In this document: positions 34,298 to 42,547 of the stretch, piece after piece | How positions within the stretch are numbered: position 1 is the stretch's first letter | Layout: each line of letters begins with the position of its first letter | Source of the DNA: Lachnospiraceae bacterium UBA7196 | GTDB lineage: Bacteria; Bacillota; Clostridia; Lachnospirales; Lachnospiraceae | Reading direction: 5' to 3' | Assembly (NCBI GenBank): GCA_002490835.1 | Contig: DKUU01000001.1 | Coordinates: forward strand, 1-64,000 | DNA: 64,000 nucleotides | Notes under the pieces: generated by a model | Database searches by the model: none | The model's input: only the letters and a program-made list of their open reading frames with translations | Told to the model about the DNA's origin: nothing | Program-made: the position numbers and the translations under genes

Positions 34298-34555
34298 ATG
34301 GGAGAATTTAACAACAACTTTATCTTAGGATGCTCAGCGATCGGCGCGGGCCTTGCGGTTATCGCAGGTATCGGCCCCGGTGTAGGTCAGGGTATCGCGG
34401 CTGGACATGCCGCGGCTGCAGTGGGCAGAAACCCGGGCGCGAAGTCTGATGTTACTTCTACGATGTTGTTAGGACAGGCCGTTGCCGAGACCACAGGTCT
34501 GTACGGTCTGTTGATTGCAATGTTGCTGCTCTTCGTGAAACCCCTTCTTCCGTAA
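34298..34555 (+). CDS. atpE: ATP synthase subunit c, sodium-site pattern
   Basis: The 85-aa rotor subunit, a hairpin of two helices. The polar loop is GRNPGAKSD. Ion-site residues Q31, V62, E64 and T65 align one position before Q32, V63, E65 and S66 of the sodium-driven Ilyobacter tartaricus ring, within the near-identical stretches GIGPGVGQG and GQAVAETTG. A conservative Ser to Thr change is the only difference at the site. This predicts sodium-coupled ATP synthesis or hydrolysis. AAGGAGG precedes the ATG. Confidence 0.96.
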   Translation: MGEFNNNFILGCSAIGAGLAVIAGIGPGVGQGIAAGHAAAAVGRNPGAKSDVTSTMLLGQAVAETTGLYGLLIAMLLLFVKPLLP

Positions 34556-34593
34556 TAAGGGAAAATCTAAAAAGACGAAAGGAGGACTAACGC

Positions 34594-35154
34594 TTGAGTG
34601 CGACAGTTGCGAATTTAGTGATGGCGTCCGCTGAGATGACGCCGAGATTGTTCGATCTCGACTTACAGCTCATCGCGGATTCCGTGCTGATGATCATCGC
34701 GGTATTCTCACTTTTTCTGATCGCATCCCACCTGCTGTTCAATCCCGTGCGGGATATGATGGCAAAGCGGCAGGAACGCATCAAGAATGAGCTGGATACG
34801 GCGGCATCCGACATGGAAAACGCCAGAGCACTGAGAGAAGAATACGAGAAAAAGCTCAAAGAGGTGGACAAGGAGGCGGAAACGATCCTTGCGGAAGCGC
34901 GTAAGAAGGCGCTGGCCAATGAGAGCAAGATCATCGCGGACGCGAAGGATGAGGCAGCCGGGATTCTGGAAAGAGCGCGGGTCGAGGCCGAGCTTGAGAA
35001 GAAGAAGGCAGCCGACGAAGTGAAGCGCGAGATGGTAGTGCTTGCGTCCATGATGGCTGCCAAGGTGGTAAACACGGCGATCGATACGACTGTGCAGGAC
35101 AGTCTGGTGGAAGAGACGCTGAAGGAAATAGGTGAGAATACATGGCTAAGCTGA
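34594..35154 (+). CDS. atpF: ATP synthase subunit b
   Basis: Peripheral stalk subunit, 186 aa: one membrane helix (about 25-48) followed by a long charged coiled coil. It starts with TTG at 34594; AAAGGAGG stands 8 nt upstream, and no ATG fits as well (the internal Met at residue 10 is possible). It overlaps the delta gene by 13 bp. Length and helix pattern match AtpF. Confidence 0.93.
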   Translation: MSATVANLVMASAEMTPRLFDLDLQLIADSVLMIIAVFSLFLIASHLLFNPVRDMMAKRQERIKNELDTAASDMENARALREEYEKKLKEVDKEAETILAEARKKALANESKIIADAKDEAAGILERARVEAELEKKKAADEVKREMVVLASMMAAKVVNTAIDTTVQDSLVEETLKEIGENTWLS

Positions 35155-35687
35155 TTTCAAAGACATACGGTGACGCGTTATTCGATCTGGCGGTGGAGAC
35201 CGATAAGGTAGAAGTCCTGCTTCTTGAAATTGAACAGCTTCAAAAAGTCCTTGCGGAGAACGCGGACTTTAGCAGCCTGATGAACCATCCGAAGATTTTG
35301 AAGGAGGAGAAGATCGAGGTTGCGAAAAACGTGTTTGCGGGAAGGATATCTGAGGAGCTGCTCGGCTTTCTCACTATCATTATCACGAAAGACCGCTATA
35401 GGGAGATCGACGGGATCCTGACCTATTTTGTCGCGAAGGTAAAGGAATATAAAGGCATCGGCATCGCTACGGTGACGACGGCCGTTCCGCTGAAAAATGA
35501 CCAGCAAAAGGCGATCGAGAATAAACTTCTCGATACCACGAAGTATCAGTCTATGGAGATCCATTATAATGTGGACGCTTCCCTGATCGGGGGCATGGTC
35601 ATCCGGATCGGCGACAGAGTGGTGGACAGCAGCATCAGCACGAAACTGGCGCAGCTGCAGAAGGATCTGTTAAAGGTACAGGTTTAA
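35142..35687 (+). CDS. atpH: ATP synthase subunit delta
   Basis: The 181-aa OSCP/delta subunit that joins the b stalk to the F1 head. It has the helical N-terminal domain (KTYGDALFDLAVE) and the conserved C-terminal DASLIGGMVIRIGDRVVDSSI segment. The ATG lies inside the end of atpF, preceded by AATAGGTGAG, so translation is coupled. Confidence 0.95.
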   Translation: MAKLISKTYGDALFDLAVETDKVEVLLLEIEQLQKVLAENADFSSLMNHPKILKEEKIEVAKNVFAGRISEELLGFLTIIITKDRYREIDGILTYFVAKVKEYKGIGIATVTTAVPLKNDQQKAIENKLLDTTKYQSMEIHYNVDASLIGGMVIRIGDRVVDSSISTKLAQLQKDLLKVQV

Positions 35688-35715
35688 AAAATAAAAAGAA
35701 AGGTGCGAATGATCC

Positions 35716-37221
35716 ATGAATTTAAGACCAGAAGAGATCAGTTCAGTCATTAAGGATCAGATCAAGAGATATGCCTCCGAGCTGGAAGTATCCGAAGTGG
35801 GTACGGTCATTCAGGTGGCGGACGGTATCGCTCGTGTACACGGTCTTGAGAATGCGATGCAGGGTGAGCTTTTGGAGTTCCCCGGCGAAGTTTACGGTAT
35901 GATCCTAAACCTTGAGGAAGATAACGTAGGTGCGGTTTTATTTGGTAACCAGCACAATATCAACGAGGGCGATATCGTAAAGACGACGGGCCGCGTGGTG
36001 GAGGTTCCCGCGGGCGATTGCATGCTCGGACGTGTCGTAAATGCTCTGGGCCAGCCTATCGACGGCAAAGGTCCGATCCAGACTGATAAATATCGTAAGA
36101 TCGAGAGAGTTGCATCCGGTGTTATCACGAGAAAGTCCGTGGACACACCGTTACAGACAGGTATCAAGGCAATCGACTCCATGGTTCCCATCGGCAGAGG
36201 ACAGCGTGAGCTGATCATCGGCGACAGGCAGACCGGTAAGACGGCGATCGCTATCGATACCATTATCAACCAGAAGGGACAGGGCGTAAAATGTATCTAC
36301 GTCGCGATCGGCCAGAAAGCTTCTACTGTCGCTTCCATCGTAAAAACGCTGACAGAGTACGGCGCGATGGCGTACACCACCGTGGTTGCCGCGACGGCCA
36401 GCGAGACGGCGCCCTTACAGTACATCGCACCCTATTCCGGCTGTGCGATCGGTGAGGAGTGGATGGAGAACGGCGAGGATGTACTCGTGGTTTACGACGA
36501 CCTGAGCAAACAGGCGGCAGCCTACCGTACGCTCTCCCTGCTCCTTAAGAGGCCGCCCGGGCGTGAGGCTTATCCCGGTGACGTGTTCTATCTGCATTCC
36601 AGACTGTTAGAGCGTGCGGCGAGAATGAGCGAAGAGTACGGCGGCGGCTCCCTGACGGCATTGCCGATTATCGAGACGCAGGCGGGCGATGTGTCCGCAT
36701 ACATACCGACTAATGTGATCTCCATCACGGACGGCCAGATCTATCTGGAGACGGAAATGTTCAATTCCGGTTTCCGTCCGGCAGTCAACGCGGGTCTTTC
36801 CGTGTCCCGTGTGGGCGGCGCGGCGCAGATCAAGGCGATGAAGAAGATCGCGGCTCCTATCCGTACCGAGCTTGCGCAGTACCGTGAGCTGGCGGCATTC
36901 TCCCAGTTCGGCTCGGAACTTGACGCTGACACCAAGGAGAAGCTGGCGCAGGGTGAGCGGATCAAGGAAGTCCTCAAGCAGCCGCAGTATAAGCCGATGC
37001 CGGTGCAGTATCAGGTCATCATCATCTACGTGGTGACAAATAAGTACCTGCTCGACGTTCCGGTGGAGGATATCACCAGATTTGAGGCGGAGTTCTTTGA
37101 GTTCCTTGACACCAAATATCCGGAGGTGCCTGACGCGATCGCAAAGAATAAGGAAATCGGCGACGAGACTGACGCGAAGCTGAAAAAGGCCATTGAAGAG
37201 TTCAAGGCGCAGTTTAAATAG
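35716..37221 (+). CDS. atpA: ATP synthase subunit alpha
   Basis: Non-catalytic nucleotide-binding F1 subunit, 501 aa. The P-loop GDRQTGKT is near residue 170, with VYDDLSKQAAAYR and the signature PAVNAGLSVSRVGG further on. Standard length. AAAGGTGCG precedes the ATG. It sits in the canonical order delta-alpha-gamma-beta-epsilon. Confidence 0.98.
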   Translation: MNLRPEEISSVIKDQIKRYASELEVSEVGTVIQVADGIARVHGLENAMQGELLEFPGEVYGMILNLEEDNVGAVLFGNQHNINEGDIVKTTGRVVEVPAGDCMLGRVVNALGQPIDGKGPIQTDKYRKIERVASGVITRKSVDTPLQTGIKAIDSMVPIGRGQRELIIGDRQTGKTAIAIDTIINQKGQGVKCIYVAIGQKASTVASIVKTLTEYGAMAYTTVVAATASETAPLQYIAPYSGCAIGEEWMENGEDVLVVYDDLSKQAAAYRTLSLLLKRPPGREAYPGDVFYLHSRLLERAARMSEEYGGGSLTALPIIETQAGDVSAYIPTNVISITDGQIYLETEMFNSGFRPAVNAGLSVSRVGGAAQIKAMKKIAAPIRTELAQYRELAAFSQFGSELDADTKEKLAQGERIKEVLKQPQYKPMPVQYQVIIIYVVTNKYLLDVPVEDITRFEAEFFEFLDTKYPEVPDAIAKNKEIGDETDAKLKKAIEEFKAQFK

Positions 37222-37232
37222 GAGGGGTTGCT

Positions 37233-38096
37233 ATGGCCTCAATGAGAGACATTAAAAGGCGTAAAGGCAGTATTCAGAGTACCCAGCAGATCACCAAGGC
37301 TATGAAGCTCGTTTCCACCGTGAAACTGCAGAGGGCAAAACAGCGCGCGGAACAGTCAAAGGCATATTTTAACTGCATGTATGAGACGGTGACTTCCATG
37401 CTGGCAAAGACCGGCGGTTTGAACCATCCTTACCTGAAAGCAGGGGATTCCGAGAAGAAGGCGGTGATCGTGATCACTTCCAACAGAGGGCTTGCGGGCG
37501 GTTATAATTCCAATGTGGTGAAGCTGATCACCAAGGGAAGCCTGAAGAAGGAAGAGTTAAAGATCTACGCGATCGGCAAGAAGGGAAGAGATTCCCTGAA
37601 ACGTTACGGCTATGAGATCGTGGAGGAAGATTCCGCGATTATCGAAGAGCCTTCTTATGTGGACGCGATGGCGCTGAGCAAGAGACTGCTCGACGCGTTT
37701 GCGGCGGGGCAGATCGGTGAGATTTATCTGGCTTACACCGGCTTTAAAAATACGGTGGTGCATGAGCCGACCCTTTTAAAGCTTCTTCCCGTGGAACCCG
37801 TGGAGACAGAAGAAAGTACGCAGGAGACAGGCAGCAAGGCGATGATGAACTTCGAGCCTAAGGATGACGAGGCGCTCGACATGATCATTCCGAAATACAT
37901 CACAAGCCTGATCTACGGCGGTCTGGTAGAGGCTGTTGCGAGCGAGAACGGCGCCAGAATGCAGGCGATGGATTCCGCAACGAGCAATGCTGAGGAAATG
38001 ATCGACCATTTATCGCTCATGTACAACAGAGCGCGTCAGGGATCGATCACGCAGGAGTTAACAGAGATTATCGCTGGTGCGAATGCGATCAGCTAA
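37233..38096 (+). CDS. atpG: ATP synthase subunit gamma
   Basis: Central rotating shaft of F1, 287 aa. It shows the N-terminal helix MRDIKRRKGSIQSTQQITKAM and the C-terminal MQAMDSATSNAEEMI signature of the family. AGGAGGGG lies before the ATG, 11 bp after atpA. A short acidic insertion at about 190-210 (VEPVETEESTQE) is unremarkable. Confidence 0.97.
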   Translation: MASMRDIKRRKGSIQSTQQITKAMKLVSTVKLQRAKQRAEQSKAYFNCMYETVTSMLAKTGGLNHPYLKAGDSEKKAVIVITSNRGLAGGYNSNVVKLITKGSLKKEELKIYAIGKKGRDSLKRYGYEIVEEDSAIIEEPSYVDAMALSKRLLDAFAAGQIGEIYLAYTGFKNTVVHEPTLLKLLPVEPVETEESTQETGSKAMMNFEPKDDEALDMIIPKYITSLIYGGLVEAVASENGARMQAMDSATSNAEEMIDHLSLMYNRARQGSITQELTEIIAGANAIS

Positions 38097-38124
38097 AATT
38101 AAATACGATTGAAAGGAAAAAGAG

Positions 38125-39528
38125 ATGGCAGAAGGAAAAACAAGTGAAAATCTTGGAAAGATCACTCAGATCATCGGCGCCGTGCTGGATATCAAATTCT
38201 CGACAGGCAATCTGCCGGAGATCAACGATGCGATCCGGATTCCGCTCAAAACGGGCGGCGACCTGACTGTAGAGGTGGCGCAGCATCTGGGTGACGATAC
38301 CGTAAGATGTATCTCCATGGGACCGACTGACGGACTTGTGAGAGGTATGGAAGCGGTTGCAACAGGCGCTCCCATCACGGTTCCTGTCGGAGAAAATACG
38401 CTGGGACGTATCTTTAACGTTCTGGGAGAGCCGATCGACAATAAGCCCGCACCCACGGATGTAGGGCATGAGCCGATCCACAGAGCGGCGCCCACGTTTG
38501 AGGAGCAGTCCACGGCGACGGAGCTTTTGGAGACGGGTATCAAGGTGGTAGACCTGCTTTGTCCTTATCAGAAGGGTGGTAAGATCGGATTGTTCGGCGG
38601 TGCCGGCGTTGGCAAGACGGTGCTGATTCAGGAGCTGATCCGTAATATCGCGACGGAGCACAGCGGCTATTCCGTATTTACGGGCGTAGGCGAGCGTACC
38701 AGAGAGGGTAACGACCTCTATCACGAGATGGAGGAATCAGGCGTTATCGATAAGACGACGATGGTGTTCGGACAGATGAACGAGCCGCCCGGGGCGAGAA
38801 TGAGAGTAGGGTTGACCGGACTTACCATGGCGGAGTATTTCCGTGACAAGGGCGGTAAGGATGTGCTTCTCTTCATCGACAATATCTTCCGTTTTACACA
38901 GGCGGGTTCCGAGGTGTCGGCGCTTCTTGGCCGTATGCCTTCCGCCGTGGGTTATCAGCCCACGCTGCAGACGGAAATGGGTACGCTGCAGGAGCGTATC
39001 ACTTCCACAAAGAGCGGTTCCATCACTTCCGTACAGGCAGTTTATGTGCCTGCGGACGACTTGACGGACCCTGCTCCGGCAACGACATTCGCCCATCTGG
39101 ACGCGACTACGACGCTTTCCCGTTCCATCGTGGAGCTGGGTATCTATCCGGCGGTGGATCCTCTGGAGTCCTCCTCCAGAATCCTTGATCCCAGAATCGT
39201 CGGCGAGGAGCATTATCAGGTGGCCAGAGGCGTGCAGGAGGTTCTGCAGAAGTATAAAGAGCTGCAGGATATCATCGCCATTCTCGGTATGGATGAGCTT
39301 TCCGAGGAAGATAAGCTGGTGGTTGCCCGCGCGAGAAGGATTCAGAGATTCCTGTCCCAGCCTTTCCATGTGGCGGAACAGTTTACCGGAACGAACGGAA
39401 AGTATGTGCCGATCTCCGAGACAATCCGCGGCTTTAAGGAGATTCTTGAGGGTAAGCACGACGATATACCGGAAAGCTATTTCCTGAATGCGGGAAGTAT
39501 CGACGACGTCTTGGCAAAGGTTAAATAG
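38125..39528 (+). CDS. atpD: ATP synthase subunit beta
   Basis: Catalytic F1 subunit, 467 aa. Walker A GGAGVGKT, the catalytic Glu region GVGERTREGNDLY, Walker B LLFIDNIFRF and the ATP synthase signature PAVDPLESSSR are all present. GAAAGGAAAA precedes the ATG. Standard length and place in the operon. Confidence 0.98.
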   Translation: MAEGKTSENLGKITQIIGAVLDIKFSTGNLPEINDAIRIPLKTGGDLTVEVAQHLGDDTVRCISMGPTDGLVRGMEAVATGAPITVPVGENTLGRIFNVLGEPIDNKPAPTDVGHEPIHRAAPTFEEQSTATELLETGIKVVDLLCPYQKGGKIGLFGGAGVGKTVLIQELIRNIATEHSGYSVFTGVGERTREGNDLYHEMEESGVIDKTTMVFGQMNEPPGARMRVGLTGLTMAEYFRDKGGKDVLLFIDNIFRFTQAGSEVSALLGRMPSAVGYQPTLQTEMGTLQERITSTKSGSITSVQAVYVPADDLTDPAPATTFAHLDATTTLSRSIVELGIYPAVDPLESSSRILDPRIVGEEHYQVARGVQEVLQKYKELQDIIAILGMDELSEEDKLVVARARRIQRFLSQPFHVAEQFTGTNGKYVPISETIRGFKEILEGKHDDIPESYFLNAGSIDDVLAKVK

Positions 39529-39540
39529 TGAGGGACGCAT

Positions 39541-39942
39541 ATGGCTGAAAACTTTAAGTTAAAGATCATAACGCCAGACAGAGTCTTCTATGAGGACGAG
39601 GTGTCTATGGTGGAGTTCAATACGGTCGAGGGCGAGGTCGGCATCTACAGGGAGCATATCCCGATGACGATGATCGTCGCGCCGGGAATCCTCACGATCA
39701 CCAAGGGGGACGAAGTGAAAGAAGCCGCTCTTCATGCGGGCTTCACGGAGGTGCTGCCCGATCAGGTCACGGTGCTAGCCGAGATCATCGAGTGGCCCGG
39801 AGAGATCGACCTCCACCGCGCGGAAGACGCGAAAGCCCGTGCCGAGGAACGGATCCGGGAAAATGCGCCGGGAACGGATCTGCGCCGCGCCGAAATGTCC
39901 TTAAAGAGGGCGGTAGCGAGGATAGAGACGGTAAAGAAATGA
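39541..39942 (+). CDS. atpC: ATP synthase subunit epsilon
   Basis: Regulatory F1 subunit, 133 aa: an N-terminal beta sandwich (KLKIITPDRVFYEDEVSMVEF, GEVGIYREHIP) and a C-terminal helical hairpin (about 90-133) that can inhibit ATP hydrolysis. Twelve bp after atpD. It closes the operon, with a GC-rich hairpin about 70 nt downstream. Confidence 0.96.
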   Translation: MAENFKLKIITPDRVFYEDEVSMVEFNTVEGEVGIYREHIPMTMIVAPGILTITKGDEVKEAALHAGFTEVLPDQVTVLAEIIEWPGEIDLHRAEDAKARAEERIRENAPGTDLRRAEMSLKRAVARIETVKK

Positions 39943-40010
39943 TCAGAAGGTATAAAAACATATCGTATTGCAAGTAACAGTATTATCAAGTAAATGAAAT
40001 GCGTTTCAAT

Positions 40011-40045
40011 CGGGGGGACGGGAGTAAGAGCCGTTCCCCCGTTTT
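40011..40045 (+). terminator. Terminator of the atp operon
   Basis: CGGGGGGACGG (40011-40021) pairs with CCGTTCCCCCG (40031-40041, with one G-T or shifted pair), followed by TTTT. The U-run is short, so some read-through into the chemoreceptor gene is possible. Confidence 0.7.
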
Positions 40046-40078
40046 GGGAAGGAAGGGGGAGGCCCGGGGCCGGAACAG

Positions 40079-42049
40079 ATGAAAAAAATACAGACAAAGA
40101 TTGTTATAATGGTTGTGCTGGCAACAGTCTGCGTTTCCTTGATCGCGGGATGGATCGGCACGTTGGTAACGCGTTATTCCACCACATCGGCACTTGAGAA
40201 AAATCTTCTCGAGACGGCGGAGCTTGCCGCGCTGGCGGCGGAAAATATGATCTCCACGTATACGCTGGTGGTTGCAGAAATGGCATCAAACCCAATTTTT
40301 ACAGACAAAACTGCTTCACCCGCGGAGAAACAGGAATTGATCCAGACGAGGGCAGAAGCTTATTATATGCGCTTTGGAGGGTTAGCCGACACGAACGGTT
40401 ACGATGAGGTACACGATGTGAATGTTTCCTCCGAGGCATTTTTTCAGGAGGCAGTTTCAGGAAATGCTTACATGTCGGAACCTTACATAGAAGGGAATGA
40501 TATGTTCCTGATGATTTCCGCGCCTGTTCGCGAGGGCGATCAGGTGATAGGCGTGCTCTATTTTCAGTGCGACACTTATATTTTGAACTCCATTATTGAA
40601 GGCTTACAGATCGGCGATGAGGGAGAGGCCTATATTCTGGATAAGAACGGTACTACGATCGCCTATGTGGATCAGGAAGCCGTCATCAGTCAGGAGAACG
40701 TCATGCGGGAAGCTGCAAAAAATCCGGAAGACGAAGGATTACAGACGGTGGCAGATATTGAAAGCAGGATGGTTGCCGGAGAAATTGGCGTGGAGCGCTT
40801 CTATTATGCAGCGGATGATTCCAACAATATCCAGAGCTATGCGCCGATTGCGGGTACGGATGGCTGGTCTATTGCCGTGACCATAGATGAGGATGAATTT
40901 ATGCGTCCTGCCGATTACGGAAATCTTTTCCAGATCATTATCTGCGTGACATCCTGTATTTTAGTGATTCTGATTTCCTTAAAAGTCAGCCACTCCATTG
41001 CTTCGCCTGTCGTCAAGTGTGCAAGACGGCTGCAGGCGCTTGCGCAGGGAGATTTAAAGAGTGAAGTCGTGCAGGTCAAGGGCAGGGATGAGACGAGGAT
41101 ACTGGCGGATTCCAGCGCACAGCTGGTAAAAGACTTTGGTACGATCGTAAATGAGATACAGGAAGTCCTCGCCGCGATAGCGGACGGAGATTTAAGCAGG
41201 GAAGTTTCCGAACAGCGGTATCCCGGTGATTTTGCTGTTTTGTGGGACTCCCTGCATGTGATCAGCGAGAAATTAAACGGCACTATGGCAGGTATTATAT
41301 CTGCCTCGGATCAGGTTTCGACAGGGGCGGATCAGGTTGCTTCCACCGCGGAGACATTGTCTCAGGGAGCAATGGAGCAGACAGATTCCGTGGAGGAGCT
41401 TTCGGGGACGATCACTAATATGAGCGCGGAGGCGAAAGAGATTGCGCAATTGACCATTCAGGTCAAAGATGTGGTCAACGAAGCCGGCCAAAAGCTTCAG
41501 GAGAGCGGTGAGTACATTGACAGTCTGAATCAGGCGATGAATGAGATTACGGAGTCTTCCGGTGAGATCAGCCGCATCATAGATACGATTGAAAACATAG
41601 CTTTCCAGACCAATATTTTGGCGCTTAACGCCGCAGTGGAAGCGGCCCGTGCGGGAACGAGCGGCAAGGGCTTTGCCGTGGTGGCGGAAGAAGTGAGGAA
41701 TCTGGCCATCAAGTCAGATCAGGCGGCAAAAGCGACAAAGGATCTGATTGAACGATCCACAAGGGCGGTCGGAGACGGCAGTCAGGTCGTGGGGAGAGTG
41801 ACCGATTCTGTGACCACGGTAGTGGAGCTTGCCGGTCAGGTAGAGGAGCAGATGGAAATGGTCGCAAAAGCGGTGGAAGATCAGACGGATGCAATCGGTC
41901 AGGTCGCTTCCGGAATCGGACAAATATCCGGCGTGGTACAGACCAACTCTGCGACGGCACAGGAAAGCGCAGCCACAAGTCAGGAACTGTCCGGACAGGC
42001 CGATATGCTCAAACGTCTTGTGGGGAGCTTCCGGCTGAAACGCCTGTAG
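40079..42049 (+). CDS. Methyl-accepting chemotaxis protein with Cache sensor
   Basis: A 656-aa chemoreceptor. Membrane helix about 7-28, a large extracytoplasmic double-Cache-like sensor (about 35-278, including YIEGNDMFLMISAPVREGDQVIGVL and GDEGEAYILDKNGTTIAY), a second membrane helix about 281-302, HAMP, and the signalling hairpin with QTNILALNAAVEAARAG and GKGFAVVAEEVRNLA. The Cache module suggests sensing of small metabolites such as amino or organic acids. GGGGAGG lies upstream, though the spacing to the ATG is longish. It is a lone gene after the atp operon. Confidence 0.95.
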   Translation: MKKIQTKIVIMVVLATVCVSLIAGWIGTLVTRYSTTSALEKNLLETAELAALAAENMISTYTLVVAEMASNPIFTDKTASPAEKQELIQTRAEAYYMRFGGLADTNGYDEVHDVNVSSEAFFQEAVSGNAYMSEPYIEGNDMFLMISAPVREGDQVIGVLYFQCDTYILNSIIEGLQIGDEGEAYILDKNGTTIAYVDQEAVISQENVMREAAKNPEDEGLQTVADIESRMVAGEIGVERFYYAADDSNNIQSYAPIAGTDGWSIAVTIDEDEFMRPADYGNLFQIIICVTSCILVILISLKVSHSIASPVVKCARRLQALAQGDLKSEVVQVKGRDETRILADSSAQLVKDFGTIVNEIQEVLAAIADGDLSREVSEQRYPGDFAVLWDSLHVISEKLNGTMAGIISASDQVSTGADQVASTAETLSQGAMEQTDSVEELSGTITNMSAEAKEIAQLTIQVKDVVNEAGQKLQESGEYIDSLNQAMNEITESSGEISRIIDTIENIAFQTNILALNAAVEAARAGTSGKGFAVVAEEVRNLAIKSDQAAKATKDLIERSTRAVGDGSQVVGRVTDSVTTVVELAGQVEEQMEMVAKAVEDQTDAIGQVASGIGQISGVVQTNSATAQESAATSQELSGQADMLKRLVGSFRLKRL

Positions 42050-42144
42050 ATCAGCAGAAAACAAGTATAAAAACCGGATGCCGTTCACATTCCGGGATGC
42101 CTGCCATATGATAAAAGAAAGCGATTGATTATCATGGTGAATGT

Positions 42145-42525
42145 ATGAGACAATCAAGAATCTTACCGTTTTATATGACCTACCCCATGCCCCTCTTTTA
42201 TCAGGAGGAGGACACGGTGATGCGGGATCTGGAATATCTGCAGGAAATGTATCCGGCGGAAGCAAAGAAATATCGTAAGGTGATTGTGGACGTTCTGGAC
42301 CGGTTAGACTATGAAGGCAGCATGATTTATGACGAATATCCGGACAGGTGGCAGATCTATCGCCTGACGAAGATCATTGTTGACAGGATAAAGGACAAAA
42401 TGGCGGCAGAAACGACAGGAAATGCGGAATGTCCGGCGGGGATCGAAGAGCTTGTACAGGTGCTGCTGTGCGAAGAGATTTATCGGAGAAGGCACGGTAA
42501 TCGGAACGGGGTTTTGAAATTCTGA
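42145..42525 (+). CDS. Conserved 126-aa hypothetical protein
   Basis: Function unknown. The protein has a short aromatic N-terminus (LPFYMTYPMPLFYQEED) and a helical body with RDLEYLQEMYP and YEGSMIYDEYPDRW, a pattern I associate with an uncharacterised Lachnospiraceae family. No signal or membrane segment. The aromatic leader appears conserved in such proteins, favouring 42145; an internal ATG at 42220 has a far stronger AGGAGGAGG site, so either could be used. It precedes the 846-aa gene by 22 bp. Confidence 0.7.
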   Translation: MRQSRILPFYMTYPMPLFYQEEDTVMRDLEYLQEMYPAEAKKYRKVIVDVLDRLDYEGSMIYDEYPDRWQIYRLTKIIVDRIKDKMAAETTGNAECPAGIEELVQVLLCEEIYRRRHGNRNGVLKF

Positions 42526-42547
42526 TTATTGTGTTATACTGGGATTT

